This document shows positions 1 to 9,814 of a DNA stretch of 64,000 nucleotides, piece after piece (the stretch's first letter is position 1; each line of letters starts with the position of its first letter). Made by a program: the position numbers and the translations under genes. Origin of the DNA: Desulfocapsa sp. GTDB taxonomy: Bacteria > Desulfobacterota > Desulfobulbia > Desulfobulbales > Desulfocapsaceae. The notes under the pieces are model-generated. The model searched no databases and was not told where the DNA came from. It was given only the letters and a program-made list of their open reading frames with translations. The stretch covers positions 1 through 64,000 of the forward strand of contig JAQYVF010000015.1 of the NCBI GenBank assembly GCA_030145625.1. Direction: 5' to 3'.

Positions 1-87
1 AGAAAGGCTCTCCTGCAACAAGTAGAAATAAAATATGATCTGACCCCTAAAGAATGCGAGTTTCTCAATAATAATTTTCAGGATTAA
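1..87 (+). CDS. 3' end of an unidentified gene cut by the window edge
   Basis: An open frame runs from the first base to a TAA at 85-87 and gives only 28 residues, ending in KECEFLNNNFQD. It is rich in charged residues and has no recognisable motif. It ends seven bases before a 189-bp repeat element. Function cannot be assigned from this fragment, and the reading could be chance. Confidence 0.35.
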   Translation, partial: RKALLQQVEIKYDLTPKECEFLNNNFQD

Positions 88-93
88 TCACTA

Positions 94-282
94 GGCCACC
101 TTGCAAAATTGGCTTTTCGCCCAAACTCTTCGTTATGAGAAGAAATTTATCCTCGGAATATCATATGTATGCACCCCAAGGGCACTTGTACCCGTAGTTA
201 GGGTGATTCTTGCAGGGCACCTACGGTAAAATTTTTCTCATGCCTCGATTTTGAACGAAAATTCTAATTTTTCAATGTACCC
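94..282 (-). mobile_element. 189-bp MITE-like element, copy 1 (inverted)
   Basis: This is the reverse complement of the repeats at 6483-6671 and 19237-19425, all 189 bp long and nearly identical. Read on the minus strand it starts GGGTACATTG and ends GGTGGCC. The two ends are imperfect inverted repeats of about 55 bp (shared blocks include ACCTTG, AATTTTCG and ATGAGAAAAA). The element has no coding capacity. The flanks ACTA and TTTA do not form a clean target duplication here, unlike in the other two copies. Confidence 0.8.
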
Positions 283-436
283 TTTAATTGTTAATGCCGT
301 CGGGAGACAGAATGATTTTCGCAAAGAGCCACGAAAAAAAATCAGTCCCCTACCTTTCTTTTTTTGTTCGGCAACTTTTTCCTCATATTGATATCCAGTA
401 TCTTTTGCTTGGGTATTGCTTCTTGTATACATTTCA

Positions 437-2824
437 TTACCATGCAGCTGAAAGCGCAGCCAATCCATAGGCTGCGCATGCAATTAGCATGACAGTTGAA
501 AAACCGAACTCCACTGCGACAATGGTGGCCAGGCCGGTGCTCATCACCGAGACGGAGCCGTTAATGCCCCAGGCCCAAGCGGCTTGACTTTTGCTGTGAT
601 TGGCCAGTCGCTCCAGTCCGAGCGGAAATGGCATGCCCATGGCCATGGCTGGTGGGGCAATAAGCAGAAGAAAAAAGAGTATTTTCCATAGTGGCGGCAG
701 GGTGATGGCCAGCTGGAATAGGGGTGGAAGAATAAAGAAGTACAGAAGAAGGAGAGTGGCCACCAGGGCTGCAGCCAGGCCATGGCCATATCGCTTGGAG
801 AGCAGGCGGCCTGAGACAAGGCTGCCCAGGCCGGAAAAAAACAACAGGCTGCTGATTCCGGCAGCAGCGGCAAAGATGGGGTGACCGAAGAAGAGGACCA
901 GTTTATGAATCAGCATGATCTCAAAAAACATGTAGCCAAGTGCCAGAGCGCTGAAAAAGGGAATGTTCCACCCCTTGAGTCCGCTGCGCCCGGGCAGGCC
1001 AAGGCGTAGAAGGGGGAGGAGGATGAGTAGGATTGACGCCAAGGTTATCTGGGCGAAACTGATCAGGATAATGAGATAGCCCAATTCAAGAAAAGGCAGG
1101 GTTCGTTCACCGAACTGTTGGATAAGGTGCGGGATGGACTGCCAGCGCAAAAACTGAGAAAAAAAGGGGTGGTTGTCGCTGACCGGATGGAGGTTGAAGG
1201 CATAACTGCTGTAGAGTTCTTTGCGGCCGGAAGGTGAAAAGAGGCTGTTGAGATTATCGAAAAAAAGGGAATCTGCCGGAGTGTGGTGGTGAACTCGTTC
1301 CTGCGCTTGCAGGTCAGGCAGCAGGGCGGGGTCAAACTGCAGTTGCTCGCAGAATCTACGGATCTGTTCGATGTCGTCGATGCTGAGCGGTGAACGTTTC
1401 ACGATAAAGGTTATCATGTTCCAGCCACGTACTGCAGCCATATGCTGATGAGCATCCAGACCCGTTTCTTCCAGGGTTTCTGTAATGGTAGCTGCCAGCC
1501 GCAGAGGGTTGCGGGTTGGAGAATCGAGCCAGGCTGAAACCCGTAAGACACCGTCAGGGGAAAGATGATTCCATAGCTCGATGAGGGCCTCTCTGGTAAG
1601 GAGATACTGTTCCTGCAGGGCAAAGAGGCCTGAGGACCCTCCAAAGCTGCCCACAGTGGGCATGGTGATCAGGTCATAGCGTTCCGGATGCAGCGCCAGC
1701 CAGGTGCGGGAAGTTAGGAAAGACCGCTGTACCAGCGGATGGTGCAGGGGATTATGCTTGTTTGTGCTATGAAGTTCGTCCATGATCGTTGCCGCCTTGT
1801 GGTGTGGCTCCACGGCCATAATCTCTTTTGCCCCGTTTTCCAGGGCCTGGATGATATCCATCCCTGTTCCGGCCTGCAGGACAAGAACCCGGTCTCGAGT
1901 ACCCATGGCATAGGGCAGGGCCGCTGTGGTCGCATGCAGGAAGGATGGTTCTCCGCTGTTCACTGCTCCAAACCAGTCGCCATTGGTAAAAACCGCACCG
2001 GAAATCGTTGGTACCTTTCCCTCATAGGTCAGGCTGAGTCCGGGGGCGTAGCGCAGGGCGGGAGCCGTCACCAGCTGTACCAGGCCATAGGGGCTGGGCT
2101 GCTTGGCTATAATCTTGCTGTCGGGCAGATCCAGAGTGCGGCTTATGTCTTTATACTGTGAAGGTTGCAGTTGCGGCGGATGGCAGAGAACGGCTGTAAG
2201 TATTGCCAGGGTGAGTACTCCCATAGCAAGGAGCGACAGACGTCTGGGCCTGGAGAGGACAAGGATGCCGGCGGTCCATGGCAATAGAGCGCTCAGGGCG
2301 GGGAGCTGTTGCGGCAGCAGGAAATACATGAAAGCAACCACGCTTAGCCCGCCGAGACCGGAGCCTATCAGGTTAGCGCAGTAGAGACTGTTGATCCGGC
2401 TGCTGAAGCTGATAAAGACCAGGCCAATCGGCAAAGCCCCGAGGAAGAAAACCAGCAGATAGATGCACTGGCTCAGCAGCAACAGGGTAATCTGGCCTGG
2501 TTCGACAAAGAGCAGGCAGATATCAAAACGGCTGGTCATCTTTCGGGAGAGGGGCAGGGCCATGGCCATGGCGATGGAGCAGGCAAACATCAAAACAGGC
2601 AGGAGCCACTCCATATGGCGCAGTAGGATGGTGCGGCAGAGGGAGATAAGGGTACCGGCTGCGCCAAAGCCGAGCAAGGCAACGGAAATGATCAGGTAGG
2701 CAAAATGATGCCACTGGACAAGGGCCAGGAGCTGCATCTGCTCCAGCTGAAAGGCGATCAGGGCGGCGGAGAGGAGGGCGAGGGCCAGATGGAGTCGTAA
2801 GGGTGGGGCGGGTTCCCTCTTCAC
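437..2824 (-). CDS. Spermidine synthase-like multi-pass membrane protein
   Basis: The 795-residue product has hydrophobic membrane segments in its N-terminal 230 residues and again after about residue 560. Between them lies a soluble domain resembling the Rossmann methyltransferase-type fold of polyamine aminopropyltransferases (VLVLQAGTGMDIIQALE, then IMAVEPH). Such membrane-fused spermidine synthase-like proteins are common in bacteria and their substrate is usually unknown, so polyamine synthesis is not assured. The start is GTG at 2822-2824, overlapping the stop of pcm by four bases (GTGA), so the two genes are translationally coupled. Confidence 0.75.
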   Translation of the reverse strand: MKREPAPPLRLHLALALLSAALIAFQLEQMQLLALVQWHHFAYLIISVALLGFGAAGTLISLCRTILLRHMEWLLPVLMFACSIAMAMALPLSRKMTSRFDICLLFVEPGQITLLLLSQCIYLLVFFLGALPIGLVFISFSSRINSLYCANLIGSGLGGLSVVAFMYFLLPQQLPALSALLPWTAGILVLSRPRRLSLLAMGVLTLAILTAVLCHPPQLQPSQYKDISRTLDLPDSKIIAKQPSPYGLVQLVTAPALRYAPGLSLTYEGKVPTISGAVFTNGDWFGAVNSGEPSFLHATTAALPYAMGTRDRVLVLQAGTGMDIIQALENGAKEIMAVEPHHKAATIMDELHSTNKHNPLHHPLVQRSFLTSRTWLALHPERYDLITMPTVGSFGGSSGLFALQEQYLLTREALIELWNHLSPDGVLRVSAWLDSPTRNPLRLAATITETLEETGLDAHQHMAAVRGWNMITFIVKRSPLSIDDIEQIRRFCEQLQFDPALLPDLQAQERVHHHTPADSLFFDNLNSLFSPSGRKELYSSYAFNLHPVSDNHPFFSQFLRWQSIPHLIQQFGERTLPFLELGYLIILISFAQITLASILLILLPLLRLGLPGRSGLKGWNIPFFSALALGYMFFEIMLIHKLVLFFGHPIFAAAAGISSLLFFSGLGSLVSGRLLSKRYGHGLAAALVATLLLLYFFILPPLFQLAITLPPLWKILFFLLLIAPPAMAMGMPFPLGLERLANHSKSQAAWAWGINGSVSVMSTGLATIVAVEFGFSTVMLIACAAYGLAALSAAW

Positions 2825-3603
2825 TGTGATCTCCGGAAGGGAACAAAGCGTACCGGCATCAGGCTGCGGGTGGTGATCTTCCCCTCTTCCTTTTTCACCA
2901 GCATGAGATGTTGCACATAAAAAGGAGAGCCGACCGGGATGATCATTCGCCCCCCTTCTTTGAGCTGCTGCAGGAGAGGTGGCGGAATAAATTCCGCTGC
3001 TGCGGTGACCATGATGGCATCAAATGGTCCTGCCTCAGGCCAGCCGTAGTAGCCGTCACCCTGCCTGGCAGTGACGCTGGTACAGCCTGTTTTTTGTAAT
3101 CGTTTGGCGGCGGTGTCGGTTAGTTCCGGGATGATCTCCATGGTGTATACCTGGTCGGTCAGTTCGGCCAGGACTGCCGCCTGATATCCCGAACCGGTAC
3201 CGATCTCCAACACTCTGTGCTCTGGTTTTATGTGCAATATCTCAGTCATGTAGGCGACAATATAGGGCTGTGAGATGGTCTGTCCATGGCCGATGGGGAG
3301 AGGGCCGTCTGTATAGGCCTGTCGCTTTAGAAAATCGGGGACAAAAAGATGGCGCGGGACTGTGGACATGGCACGAAGGACCTTCAGGTCAGTTATGCCC
3401 CGTCCCTTGATTTGCCTCTGCACCATTTGCAGGCGTTTTTTTGAAAATTTGTCTGAGTCATCGGCCCTGGTGACAGGAAGGGTTACTCCAGCATGGACAA
3501 CACAAAACAGTATTGTAATAATAAGCACCCGTATTCGCAGTCCACAGGTGAAAAAACGCCATGAATTGCTTTTCGGTAGTGTCACCCGCTTCTTGGTTGC
3601 CAT
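2821..3603 (-). CDS. pcm: Exported protein-L-isoaspartate O-methyltransferase
   Basis: The 260-residue protein has an N-terminal hydrophobic segment (about residues 26-46, ILFCVVHAGVTLPVTRA), which suggests export to the periplasm. A PCMT domain follows, with the family region VPRHLFVPDFLKRQAYTDG, the GHGQTISQPYIVAYM block and the SAM-binding motif VLEIGTGSGYQAAVL. The family uses SAM to methylate isoaspartyl residues in damaged proteins and so starts their repair. The signal-bearing form is longer than the roughly 210-residue cytosolic enzyme. The gene is first in a two-gene operon with the spermidine synthase-like gene. Confidence 0.88.
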   Translation of the reverse strand: MATKKRVTLPKSNSWRFFTCGLRIRVLIITILFCVVHAGVTLPVTRADDSDKFSKKRLQMVQRQIKGRGITDLKVLRAMSTVPRHLFVPDFLKRQAYTDGPLPIGHGQTISQPYIVAYMTEILHIKPEHRVLEIGTGSGYQAAVLAELTDQVYTMEIIPELTDTAAKRLQKTGCTSVTARQGDGYYGWPEAGPFDAIMVTAAAEFIPPPLLQQLKEGGRMIIPVGSPFYVQHLMLVKKEEGKITTRSLMPVRFVPFRRSQ

Positions 3604-3896
3604 GCTCTCTCTGCCGATCCCAAAAAGATACTGTTTCCTTGACAGGTTAATGATTACCTTCTTTCTCTATTATACACGCTGTTCAGTCTTGGTCGGTAAT
3701 AAAAAATACCTTCCTCTGAGCTTTTAGATGTGGATTGTCTTGGGAGAGTCCTGTTTGACTTCTCCCTTCTCTGTGATATAAAATTACCATCAGATCTCTT
3801 CGAGATATTTAAAAATATGAGGGAAGAGAGAAAGTAGGGGGATAATCGATGACATCGATCAACATCATTGTTTGGTTGAAGAGTTACCGACTGTAA

Positions 3897-4400
3897 ATGT
3901 TGAGTAGAGGAAAATCCGTGCTTATTTGTCGTTACAGTCTGTTCGTGGTTTTTGTTGCTATGTTGCTGGGGGGCTGTTCATCCCAACACGCCGGCATAAA
4001 AGTTGTTGATTCATGGGGGCAAAAAGAAAAGACTCAGGTGGTAGAGAGCTTGTATGCCCAACTTGAAAAGTGGCAAGGGGTCCCCTACCGGCTCGGTGGC
4101 TTAAGTAAAAATGGCATTGACTGTTCCGGCTTTGTCTATCTGACCTATAAAGATCATTTCGGAATCGAACTGCCCAGGACTACAGGACAGCAGGCAAAAT
4201 CAGGTCGGCCAGTTGATGCAACTGTGTTACAGGCAGGAGATCTGGTATTTTTTAAAACTGGAATATTGGCGAAACATGTCGGGATTTATGTCGAAAATGG
4301 TAAATTCCTTCATGTTTCTACCAGTAAGGGTGTCATGTTATCCAAACTCTCTGATCCTTACTGGTCATCTCACTACTGGAAAACTGTCAGGGTTCCATAA
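3897..4400 (+). CDS. NlpC/P60 family lipoprotein, probable peptidoglycan endopeptidase
   Basis: The 167-residue product has a signal peptide ending in the lipobox LLGGC (Cys27), which predicts lipid anchoring. An NlpC/P60 domain follows. The catalytic cysteine is Cys76 in GIDCSGFVYL, and the histidines are His127 (AKHVGIYVENG) and His139 (KFLHVSTS). This matches the Spr/NlpC group of D-Glu-mDAP cell-wall hydrolases. The length is typical. It converges with the ftsH-like gene, with 51 bases between the stops. Confidence 0.9.
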   Translation: MLSRGKSVLICRYSLFVVFVAMLLGGCSSQHAGIKVVDSWGQKEKTQVVESLYAQLEKWQGVPYRLGGLSKNGIDCSGFVYLTYKDHFGIELPRTTGQQAKSGRPVDATVLQAGDLVFFKTGILAKHVGIYVENGKFLHVSTSKGVMLSKLSDPYWSSHYWKTVRVP

Positions 4401-4451
4401 TTTCCCAGGTAAGGAACAAACGACCAGACTTTTGAAAATGGAAAAATCGAT

Positions 4452-6296
4452 CTACTCAGCAGTCTTTTCCACTGGTTTTCCAGGTCCTTTCTGCTTGATG
4501 AGTTCCTCGAGATAGCTTCCTTCAATTTTTTCTTTTTCCAGCAGTTCCGTTACCGCTACTTCCAGAATATCCCTTTTCTTGTCAAGTAGCTTCATTGCAA
4601 TTGTATACTGCCGGTCTATGATGTTGCGCACTTCCTCATCAATAACCTGTGCAGTTTTTTCGCTATATTCACCTGCTGCATTTCGTCTCTGTTCCGGCTG
4701 CAGAAACATGGCCTGTGGTTCCTGCTTATAGTAGACCTGTCCTGCTTTTTCGCCCATTCCGTATTCAGTGACCATGCTGCGGGCTATGGCGGTGGCCTTG
4801 GCCAGGTCATTATGGGCACCGGTGGAGATATCTGTGAAAATCATTTCTTCGGCAGCCCTGCCGCCAAGCAGGGAGGCGATTTTTGCCAGCAGCTCGGTTT
4901 TCGTCATCAGAAATCGATCTTCGGTGGGAACCTGCATGGTGTACCCGAGGGCTGCAATGCCACGCGGTACAATGGTTATCTTTTTCACCGGGTCGGTGCC
5001 CGGTAAAGAAAGGGCAACGAGGGCGTGACCCAGCTCGTGGTAGGCCACGATTTTCCGTTCCTTGGGGTTGATCAGTCGGTTCTTTTTTTCAAGTCCGGCA
5101 ACGATGCGCTCAACAGCCTCTTCGAATTGCTCTTTTTCCACCTTTTCTTTGTGAGCCCGCACTGTTAGGAGGGTAGCTTCGTTGACCAGATTGGCCAGGT
5201 CGGCCCCCACCATACCTGGCGTCATATTGGCAAGTTCTTCCATGTCAATATTGCCGAGCTTATGTATCTTTTTGAGGTGTACCTGCAGAATTGCAATGCG
5301 GCCCTGTTTGTCAGGCCGGTCAACGAGAACCTGGCGGTCGAAGCGACCCGGTCGCAGAAGAGCAGGGTCGAGAACTTCGGGGCGATTGGTGGCAGCCATC
5401 AGGATAACCCCCACATTGGGATCAAAGCCGTCCATCTCAACAAGGAGTTGATTTAATGTCTGTTCCCGTTCATCATGACCGCCAACGCCACCAAAGCCCC
5501 TGGCCTTGCCGAGGGCATCCAGCTCGTCAATGAAGACAATGCAGGGGGCATTGGCATTGGCCTGATCAAAAAGGTCACGCACACGGGCCGCTCCCATACC
5601 GACAAATAATTCAACAAATTCGGAGCCGCTGATACTGAAAAAGGGAACCTGGCTTTCACCGGCGACTGCCTTGGCGAGAAGCGTCTTGCCGGTGCCGGGA
5701 GGGCCGACCAGGAGAATGCCTTTGGGCAGGGAGCCACCAAATTCCAGATATTTTCCAGGATTTTGCAGGAAATCGATTACTTCCACAAGTTCTGCCACGG
5801 CTTCATCTACTCCGGCTACATCTTCAAAGCTGACGTCCACGTCTTCCTGTTTATGGACTTTGGCCTTATTTTTACCAAGACTCATAAAGCCGGGCTGTTG
5901 TGCGGCAAGGCGTTTCATGAGAAAGAACCAGATTCCTACGAAAAGAAAAACCGGTATTATCCAGGACAGGATATCTCGAATAAACGTTGACTCAATGGAG
6001 GCAGAATAATTGACATGATATTTATCTAACAGCTCGGAGGTGTCAGGATCAACCCGAACCGTACGGAAATGGATTTTCTCTTCAGGATTTGTTTCCGATT
6101 GCATGAGGCCCTGAATTTGTTTTTCGGTAATAGAGACCTCAATGATTTTCCCTTCTTTGAGACTCTGGAGAAACTGACTGTAAGGAATAGTCTGGATCGC
6201 ATATGTAGATGCCAGATAACTTTGCAGGATCAGGACGATCCAGACGCCGATAACGAAATACCAGATCGAAACCTTATGGTGCTTTTCCATGTCCAT
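4452..6296 (-). CDS. ftsH: FtsH-type ATP-dependent zinc metalloprotease
   Basis: The 614-residue protein has two membrane segments (about 11-30 and 110-128) around a small periplasmic domain. An AAA+ domain follows with Walker A GPPGTGKT (198-205), Walker [10 protein letters not shown] and the second region of homology [20 protein letters not shown]. The M41 peptidase domain carries HELGH at 420-424. FtsH degrades membrane and short-lived cytosolic proteins. The Walker B sequence IDELDA and the ending [14 protein letters not shown] differ somewhat from housekeeping FtsH, so this may be a second paralogue. It is monocistronic by position and its upstream region holds MITE copy 2. Confidence 0.92.
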   Translation of the reverse strand: MDMEKHHKVSIWYFVIGVWIVLILQSYLASTYAIQTIPYSQFLQSLKEGKIIEVSITEKQIQGLMQSETNPEEKIHFRTVRVDPDTSELLDKYHVNYSASIESTFIRDILSWIIPVFLFVGIWFFLMKRLAAQQPGFMSLGKNKAKVHKQEDVDVSFEDVAGVDEAVAELVEVIDFLQNPGKYLEFGGSLPKGILLVGPPGTGKTLLAKAVAGESQVPFFSISGSEFVELFVGMGAARVRDLFDQANANAPCIVFIDELDALGKARGFGGVGGHDEREQTLNQLLVEMDGFDPNVGVILMAATNRPEVLDPALLRPGRFDRQVLVDRPDKQGRIAILQVHLKKIHKLGNIDMEELANMTPGMVGADLANLVNEATLLTVRAHKEKVEKEQFEEAVERIVAGLEKKNRLINPKERKIVAYHELGHALVALSLPGTDPVKKITIVPRGIAALGYTMQVPTEDRFLMTKTELLAKIASLLGGRAAEEMIFTDISTGAHNDLAKATAIARSMVTEYGMGEKAGQVYYKQEPQAMFLQPEQRRNAAGEYSEKTAQVIDEEVRNIIDRQYTIAMKLLDKKRDILEVAVTELLEKEKIEGSYLEELIKQKGPGKPVEKTAE

Positions 6297-6482
6297 TGTT
6301 CACCAGTTTTTCTAAGTTTTTTATTAATTTTTCACTTGCCAAAAAACGTAATTTCTAGGTTTGTCCATATGTTATTCTATCACATTTTTTTGTTGATGTA
6401 GAGAATATGGAAAAGAGAAGATCTGCATCGTTATGTGTCAGGTTTTGGTGTCATGCAACATTCAACCCGTTACTTCTCTGAT

Positions 6483-6671
6483 GGGTACCTTGAAAAAGTA
6501 GAATTTTCGGTCAAAATCGAGGCATGAGAAAAACTTTACCGTAGGTGCCCTGCAAGAATCACCCTAACTACGGGTACAAGTGCCCTTGGGGTGCATATGT
6601 CTGATATTCCGAGGATAAAATTTTTCTCATAACGAAGAGTTTGGGCGAAAAGGCAATTTTGCAAGGTGGCC
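6483..6671 (+). mobile_element. 189-bp MITE-like element, copy 2, with 4-bp target duplication
   Basis: The element begins GGGTACCTTG and ends GGTGGCC, with imperfect terminal inverted repeats of about 55 bp. It is flanked by TGAT on both sides (6479-6482 and 6672-6675), which reads as a 4-bp target-site duplication. It carries no open frame of note. It lies between ftsH and the REP array. Confidence 0.85.
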
Positions 6672-6820
6672 TGATATAATATCGGTGCTCCTGGGCCATA
6701 TATTGTTTGAAATGGGTGCTGGTTAATATGATGGAGATTGGGATAAGGAAAGAATTTTTTTCGACTAACCTAATCTGTTTTGGTTTGTGGAGGGCGGTAG
6801 TTTCTGCAGTGTGGATGTCT

Positions 6821-7141
6821 GTTCGCGGTTGAAACCGCTCCTACTTGGTTCCGTGCTGTTTGCAGTTATCCATGTCTTCCGTTATCTACCTTTGCCCTGT
6901 AGGAGCGGATTTATCCGCGAAATCGGAGTGGTTGCCGTCTGCTTGACTGGTTTGCGTAGCGCGGGGGGGGGCGGTTGAAACCGCTCCTGTCTGGTTCCGT
7001 GGGGTTTGCAGCTATCCATGTCTTCCGTTACCTACCATTGCCATGTAGGAGCGGATTTATCCGCGAAATCGGTGTAGTTGCTGTCTGCTTGACTCGTTTG
7101 CGTAGCGCGGGGGCCTGTTTGCGGTTGAAACCGCTCCTACC
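6821..7141 (+). repeat. Tandem REP/BIME-like array, about 2.2 units of 147 bp
   Basis: Each unit holds two oppositely oriented palindromic cores. One is GCGGTTGAAACCGCTCCTAC and the other GTAGGAGCGGATTTATCCGCG, and both fold into GC-rich hairpins. The units are joined by a conserved spacer (TTATCCATGTCTTCCGTTA and variants). Units start near 6821 and 6968, and a partial third covers 7114-7141. The cores resemble the REP sequences of Pseudomonas that are mobilised by RAYT transposases. Two decayed RAYT genes lie 12 and 17 kb away. A related block lies at 46157-46325. Confidence 0.85.
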
Positions 7142-7311
7142 GGTTGTGTGATGTCTGCAGTTGACGTTGTCTATGACCTGTTGACTTGTTTCTTCCTGTG
7201 TATCGACCTCTTTGATTGCTAGCTGTGGGCTCAGTACAATATCTATTTGTTTTGAATAAACAAAATTTAATGGTACTGTTCTTTGTTATCATGGTGCTTT
7301 GTTGACTTATC

Positions 7312-7341
7312 TTGACAAGGATGTTCTGCGGCTGATAAAAT
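7312..7341 (+). promoter_or_regulatory. Possible sigma-70 promoter of the TRAP operon
   Basis: TTGACA (7312-7317) is followed after 18 bases by TAAAAT (7336-7341). This would place transcription start only about one base before the ATG at 7349, giving a leaderless mRNA, so either the true start codon is further in or another promoter is used. Support is sequence match only. Confidence 0.35.
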
Positions 7342-7348
7342 AAGAAAT

Positions 7349-8206
7349 ATGATGATGCGATATTTATGGATAGTCGTTCTTCTCGCTCTTTTGTCACTCC
7401 TGAGTGGTTGTGCCAGGATGGTCGCCGGTTCTCTCATGGAACCGACAATGGCCAATTTGCAGCGTCAGACGGATATTTATCTTGTCTGTGAGGGAACGCC
7501 TGCCTTTCTGCTGATGATCGACAGCATGATCGCATCGACTCCCAATGATAAGAAACTGCTGATGACAGCCACCCAGGCCTTTAGTGGTTATGCAGCTGCC
7601 CTTGATGCCTGCGGCAAGCCGGAGCGGGCAGCCACGGTAAGCATGAAGGCCAGGTTGTACGGCATGTCTTTGCTGTGGAACTGCGATGATCTTCATAGCG
7701 TTTGTACGTTGCCTTTATCTGACTTGCAACAGACTTTGGCCAGTCTGGACAGGGATGACGTAGATCGTCTGTTCTGGGCCGGCAACGGCTGGGCGACATG
7801 GATTCGCCACCAGAAAGGATCACCCGAATCCCTGGCGCAGCTGGTCCGGGTGGAACAGATCATGCTGCGGGTACTTGAACTGGATGAAACATACTACTAC
7901 GGTGGTGCCCATCTCTTTCTTGGTGTATATTATGGTTCTAAGCCGCCTCTTCTCGGCGGTAAACCCGAGCTAAGCCGTCGCCATTTTGAACAAGCCCTTG
8001 TCATCAGCAACAGGCAGTTTCTTCCGGCCCTTGTCCTCTATGCCCAGATCTATGCCCGGATGGCCTTTGATCGTGAGCTCTTTGTCGGGCTGCTGCAGGA
8101 GGTCCTTGATTTTCCCCTGGAAAACAAGCCGGATATTTCCCTTGCCAATCAGGTGGCCAAACAAAATGCTGCCAACCTGCTCAATCAGGCAGACCAGTTC
8201 TTTTAG
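7349..8206 (+). CDS. tatT: TRAP transporter-associated TatT family lipoprotein
   Basis: The 285-residue protein has a lipoprotein signal with the lipobox LLSGC (Cys24 from the first Met), followed by an all-helical repeat domain. The blocks ATMANLQRQTD-type, YYGGAHLFLGVYYGSKPPLLGG and ARHFEQAL-type are characteristic of TatT (TRAP-T), the helical lipoprotein known from Treponema TP0956 that trimerises and binds the TRAP substrate-binding protein. It lies directly upstream of dctP with nine bases between them, consistent with a four-gene TRAP-T-P-Q-M operon. Three ATG codons occur at the start (7349, 7352, 7355) and the exact initiator is uncertain. Confidence 0.8.
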   Translation: MMMRYLWIVVLLALLSLLSGCARMVAGSLMEPTMANLQRQTDIYLVCEGTPAFLLMIDSMIASTPNDKKLLMTATQAFSGYAAALDACGKPERAATVSMKARLYGMSLLWNCDDLHSVCTLPLSDLQQTLASLDRDDVDRLFWAGNGWATWIRHQKGSPESLAQLVRVEQIMLRVLELDETYYYGGAHLFLGVYYGSKPPLLGGKPELSRRHFEQALVISNRQFLPALVLYAQIYARMAFDRELFVGLLQEVLDFPLENKPDISLANQVAKQNAANLLNQADQFF

Positions 8207-8215
8207 GAGAGAATC

Positions 8216-9238
8216 GTGTATTACTGTCAGCGATATGCCCAACTGCTCATCCTCCTTTTTTGTGCCCTGCTTTTCTGCAGTTCAGCGCAGGCTAAATCCA
8301 AGTATCTGTTTAAGGTGGCGACCATTGCCCCGGAAGGCAGTATATGGACCAATCGGTTTCACGATTTTGTTGCCGAGGTGGGCGAGAGGAGTAATGGTGA
8401 AGTTGGGTTTAAGGTATACTCCGGCGGTATTATGGGAGATGATCGGGCCATGTATCGTAAGATGCGGATAGGCCAGCTGCATGGCGGTGGCTTTACCATG
8501 ACCGGCATTGGTGCCGTAGTGCCTGACTTCCGCGTCATGGGCATTCCCTTTCTTTTTCGCTCTTACGAAGAGGTTGATTATGTGAAGAAAGAACTGTGGC
8601 CCTCTTTCAGCCATGCATTTTCTCAAAAAGGTCTGGAGCTTATTGCCATGACTGAAGTGGGATTCGTTTATTCCATGTCCACCTCGCCGATATCCACCCT
8701 CAGAGAGTTGAAAAAGAGTAAGGTCTGGGCACCCGAAGATGATCCCATCAGTATCGCTTATCTGCAAACTTTGGGCATTACTCCACTGCCCCTGACCATT
8801 CCCGATGTGCTCACTTCTCTGCAGACAGGCATGGTGGAAACGGTATTTAATTCCCTGTATGGTGCCATTGTCCTGCAGTGGTTTACCAAAACAAAGTATG
8901 TTTCAGACATTCCCTTTGGCTACGCCTATGGTGCCATGCTGCTGGATCGTAAAAAATTTAGCAAGCTGCCTGAGTCGTATCAGTCGATGATCAGGGAAAC
9001 TGCCGCAAAGCATTTCAACCTGCTTATGACCGATACCAGAAAAAGTAATTATGATTCCAGACAGGTGTTGCAGGACAATGAAGTTTCTATGGTCACTCCT
9101 GATTCGGGAGATGTGCAGGTCCTGAGTGACATGCGCGATGAAACGGTACGGCGAGTACAGGGAACAGCTTTCAGCCCTGAAATCTATAAGGCAACCGTAA
9201 CATTGCTGGATGATTACAGGAAGCAGACCTCCAAGTAG
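8216..9238 (+). CDS. dctP: TRAP transporter periplasmic substrate-binding protein (DctP family)
   Basis: The 340-residue product starts at GTG 8216 after AGGAGAG. It has a signal peptide ending near SSAQAKS, then a DctP fold. The region KVATIAPEGSIWTNRFHDF and the block SKVWAPEDDPISIAYLQTLG fit the family, in which a conserved arginine binds a carboxylate ligand. It captures a substrate in the periplasm and delivers it to DctQM. The ligand cannot be inferred from sequence alone. TRAP systems with a TatT partner have been proposed to handle hydrophobic ligands. Confidence 0.88.
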   Translation: MYYCQRYAQLLILLFCALLFCSSAQAKSKYLFKVATIAPEGSIWTNRFHDFVAEVGERSNGEVGFKVYSGGIMGDDRAMYRKMRIGQLHGGGFTMTGIGAVVPDFRVMGIPFLFRSYEEVDYVKKELWPSFSHAFSQKGLELIAMTEVGFVYSMSTSPISTLRELKKSKVWAPEDDPISIAYLQTLGITPLPLTIPDVLTSLQTGMVETVFNSLYGAIVLQWFTKTKYVSDIPFGYAYGAMLLDRKKFSKLPESYQSMIRETAAKHFNLLMTDTRKSNYDSRQVLQDNEVSMVTPDSGDVQVLSDMRDETVRRVQGTAFSPEIYKATVTLLDDYRKQTSK

Positions 9239-9289
9239 ATTACAGGCCCATAGAGTAGCAGAGCTCATAAACAGAACCTGAACTATGCC

Positions 9290-9814
9290 ATGACCCACAG
9301 ACAGGTTGCCCGTCACGTGTTGACCTTTGAGAAGCGGCTGATAGACGGCCTGCTCTGTTTGATGCTTGTGGCAATGATGGTGCTTGCCTGCTTGCAGATC
9401 GGTCTGCGCACATTTTTTTCCGGTGGACTGCTCTGGGCCGACCCGCTGCTGCGCTACCTTGTCCTGTGGTGTGGCATGCTCGGGGCAGTGGTGGCAACCA
9501 GGGAAAAAAAACATATCGCGATTGATGTGGTTGGCTACCTGGCACCGGAGCAGGTAAAACCGTGGATAGGGCTGCTGCTTGATCTCTTTTCCTCCTTTGT
9601 TGCTGTCATCCTCACCTGGGCGGCTGTCATCTTTGTCCAGAACGAACGACTCTTTGGCAGTTTACCCCTGCTGACCGTCCCATCCTGGATCTGGAACTTG
9701 ATTTTTCCCATTGCCTTTGCATTGATCTCCATACATTTTCTTCTGGCAATCGCAGCTGATATCAGGATACTTGCGTCTCGCTCCGGAGAGAACGAAACAG
9801 GGAGCGGCTTGTGA
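9290..9814 (+). CDS. dctQ: TRAP transporter small permease (DctQ family)
   Basis: The 174-residue protein has four predicted membrane helices and the family motif region LLWADPLLRYLVLWCGMLGA, followed by ATREKKHIAIDVV. DctQ pairs with DctM to form the membrane part of the sodium-driven TRAP transporter. Its stop overlaps the GTG start of dctM (9811-9814), indicating translational coupling. Confidence 0.88.
   Translation: MTHRQVARHVLTFEKRLIDGLLCLMLVAMMVLACLQIGLRTFFSGGLLWADPLLRYLVLWCGMLGAVVATREKKHIAIDVVGYLAPEQVKPWIGLLLDLFSSFVAVILTWAAVIFVQNERLFGSLPLLTVPSWIWNLIFPIAFALISIHFLLAIAADIRILASRSGENETGSGL

Noticed and set aside
6821-7141. CRISPR array
   Set aside because: The repeats are about 147 bp units with internal palindromes and conserved spacers. 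No short direct repeat with unique spacers and no cas gene is present.
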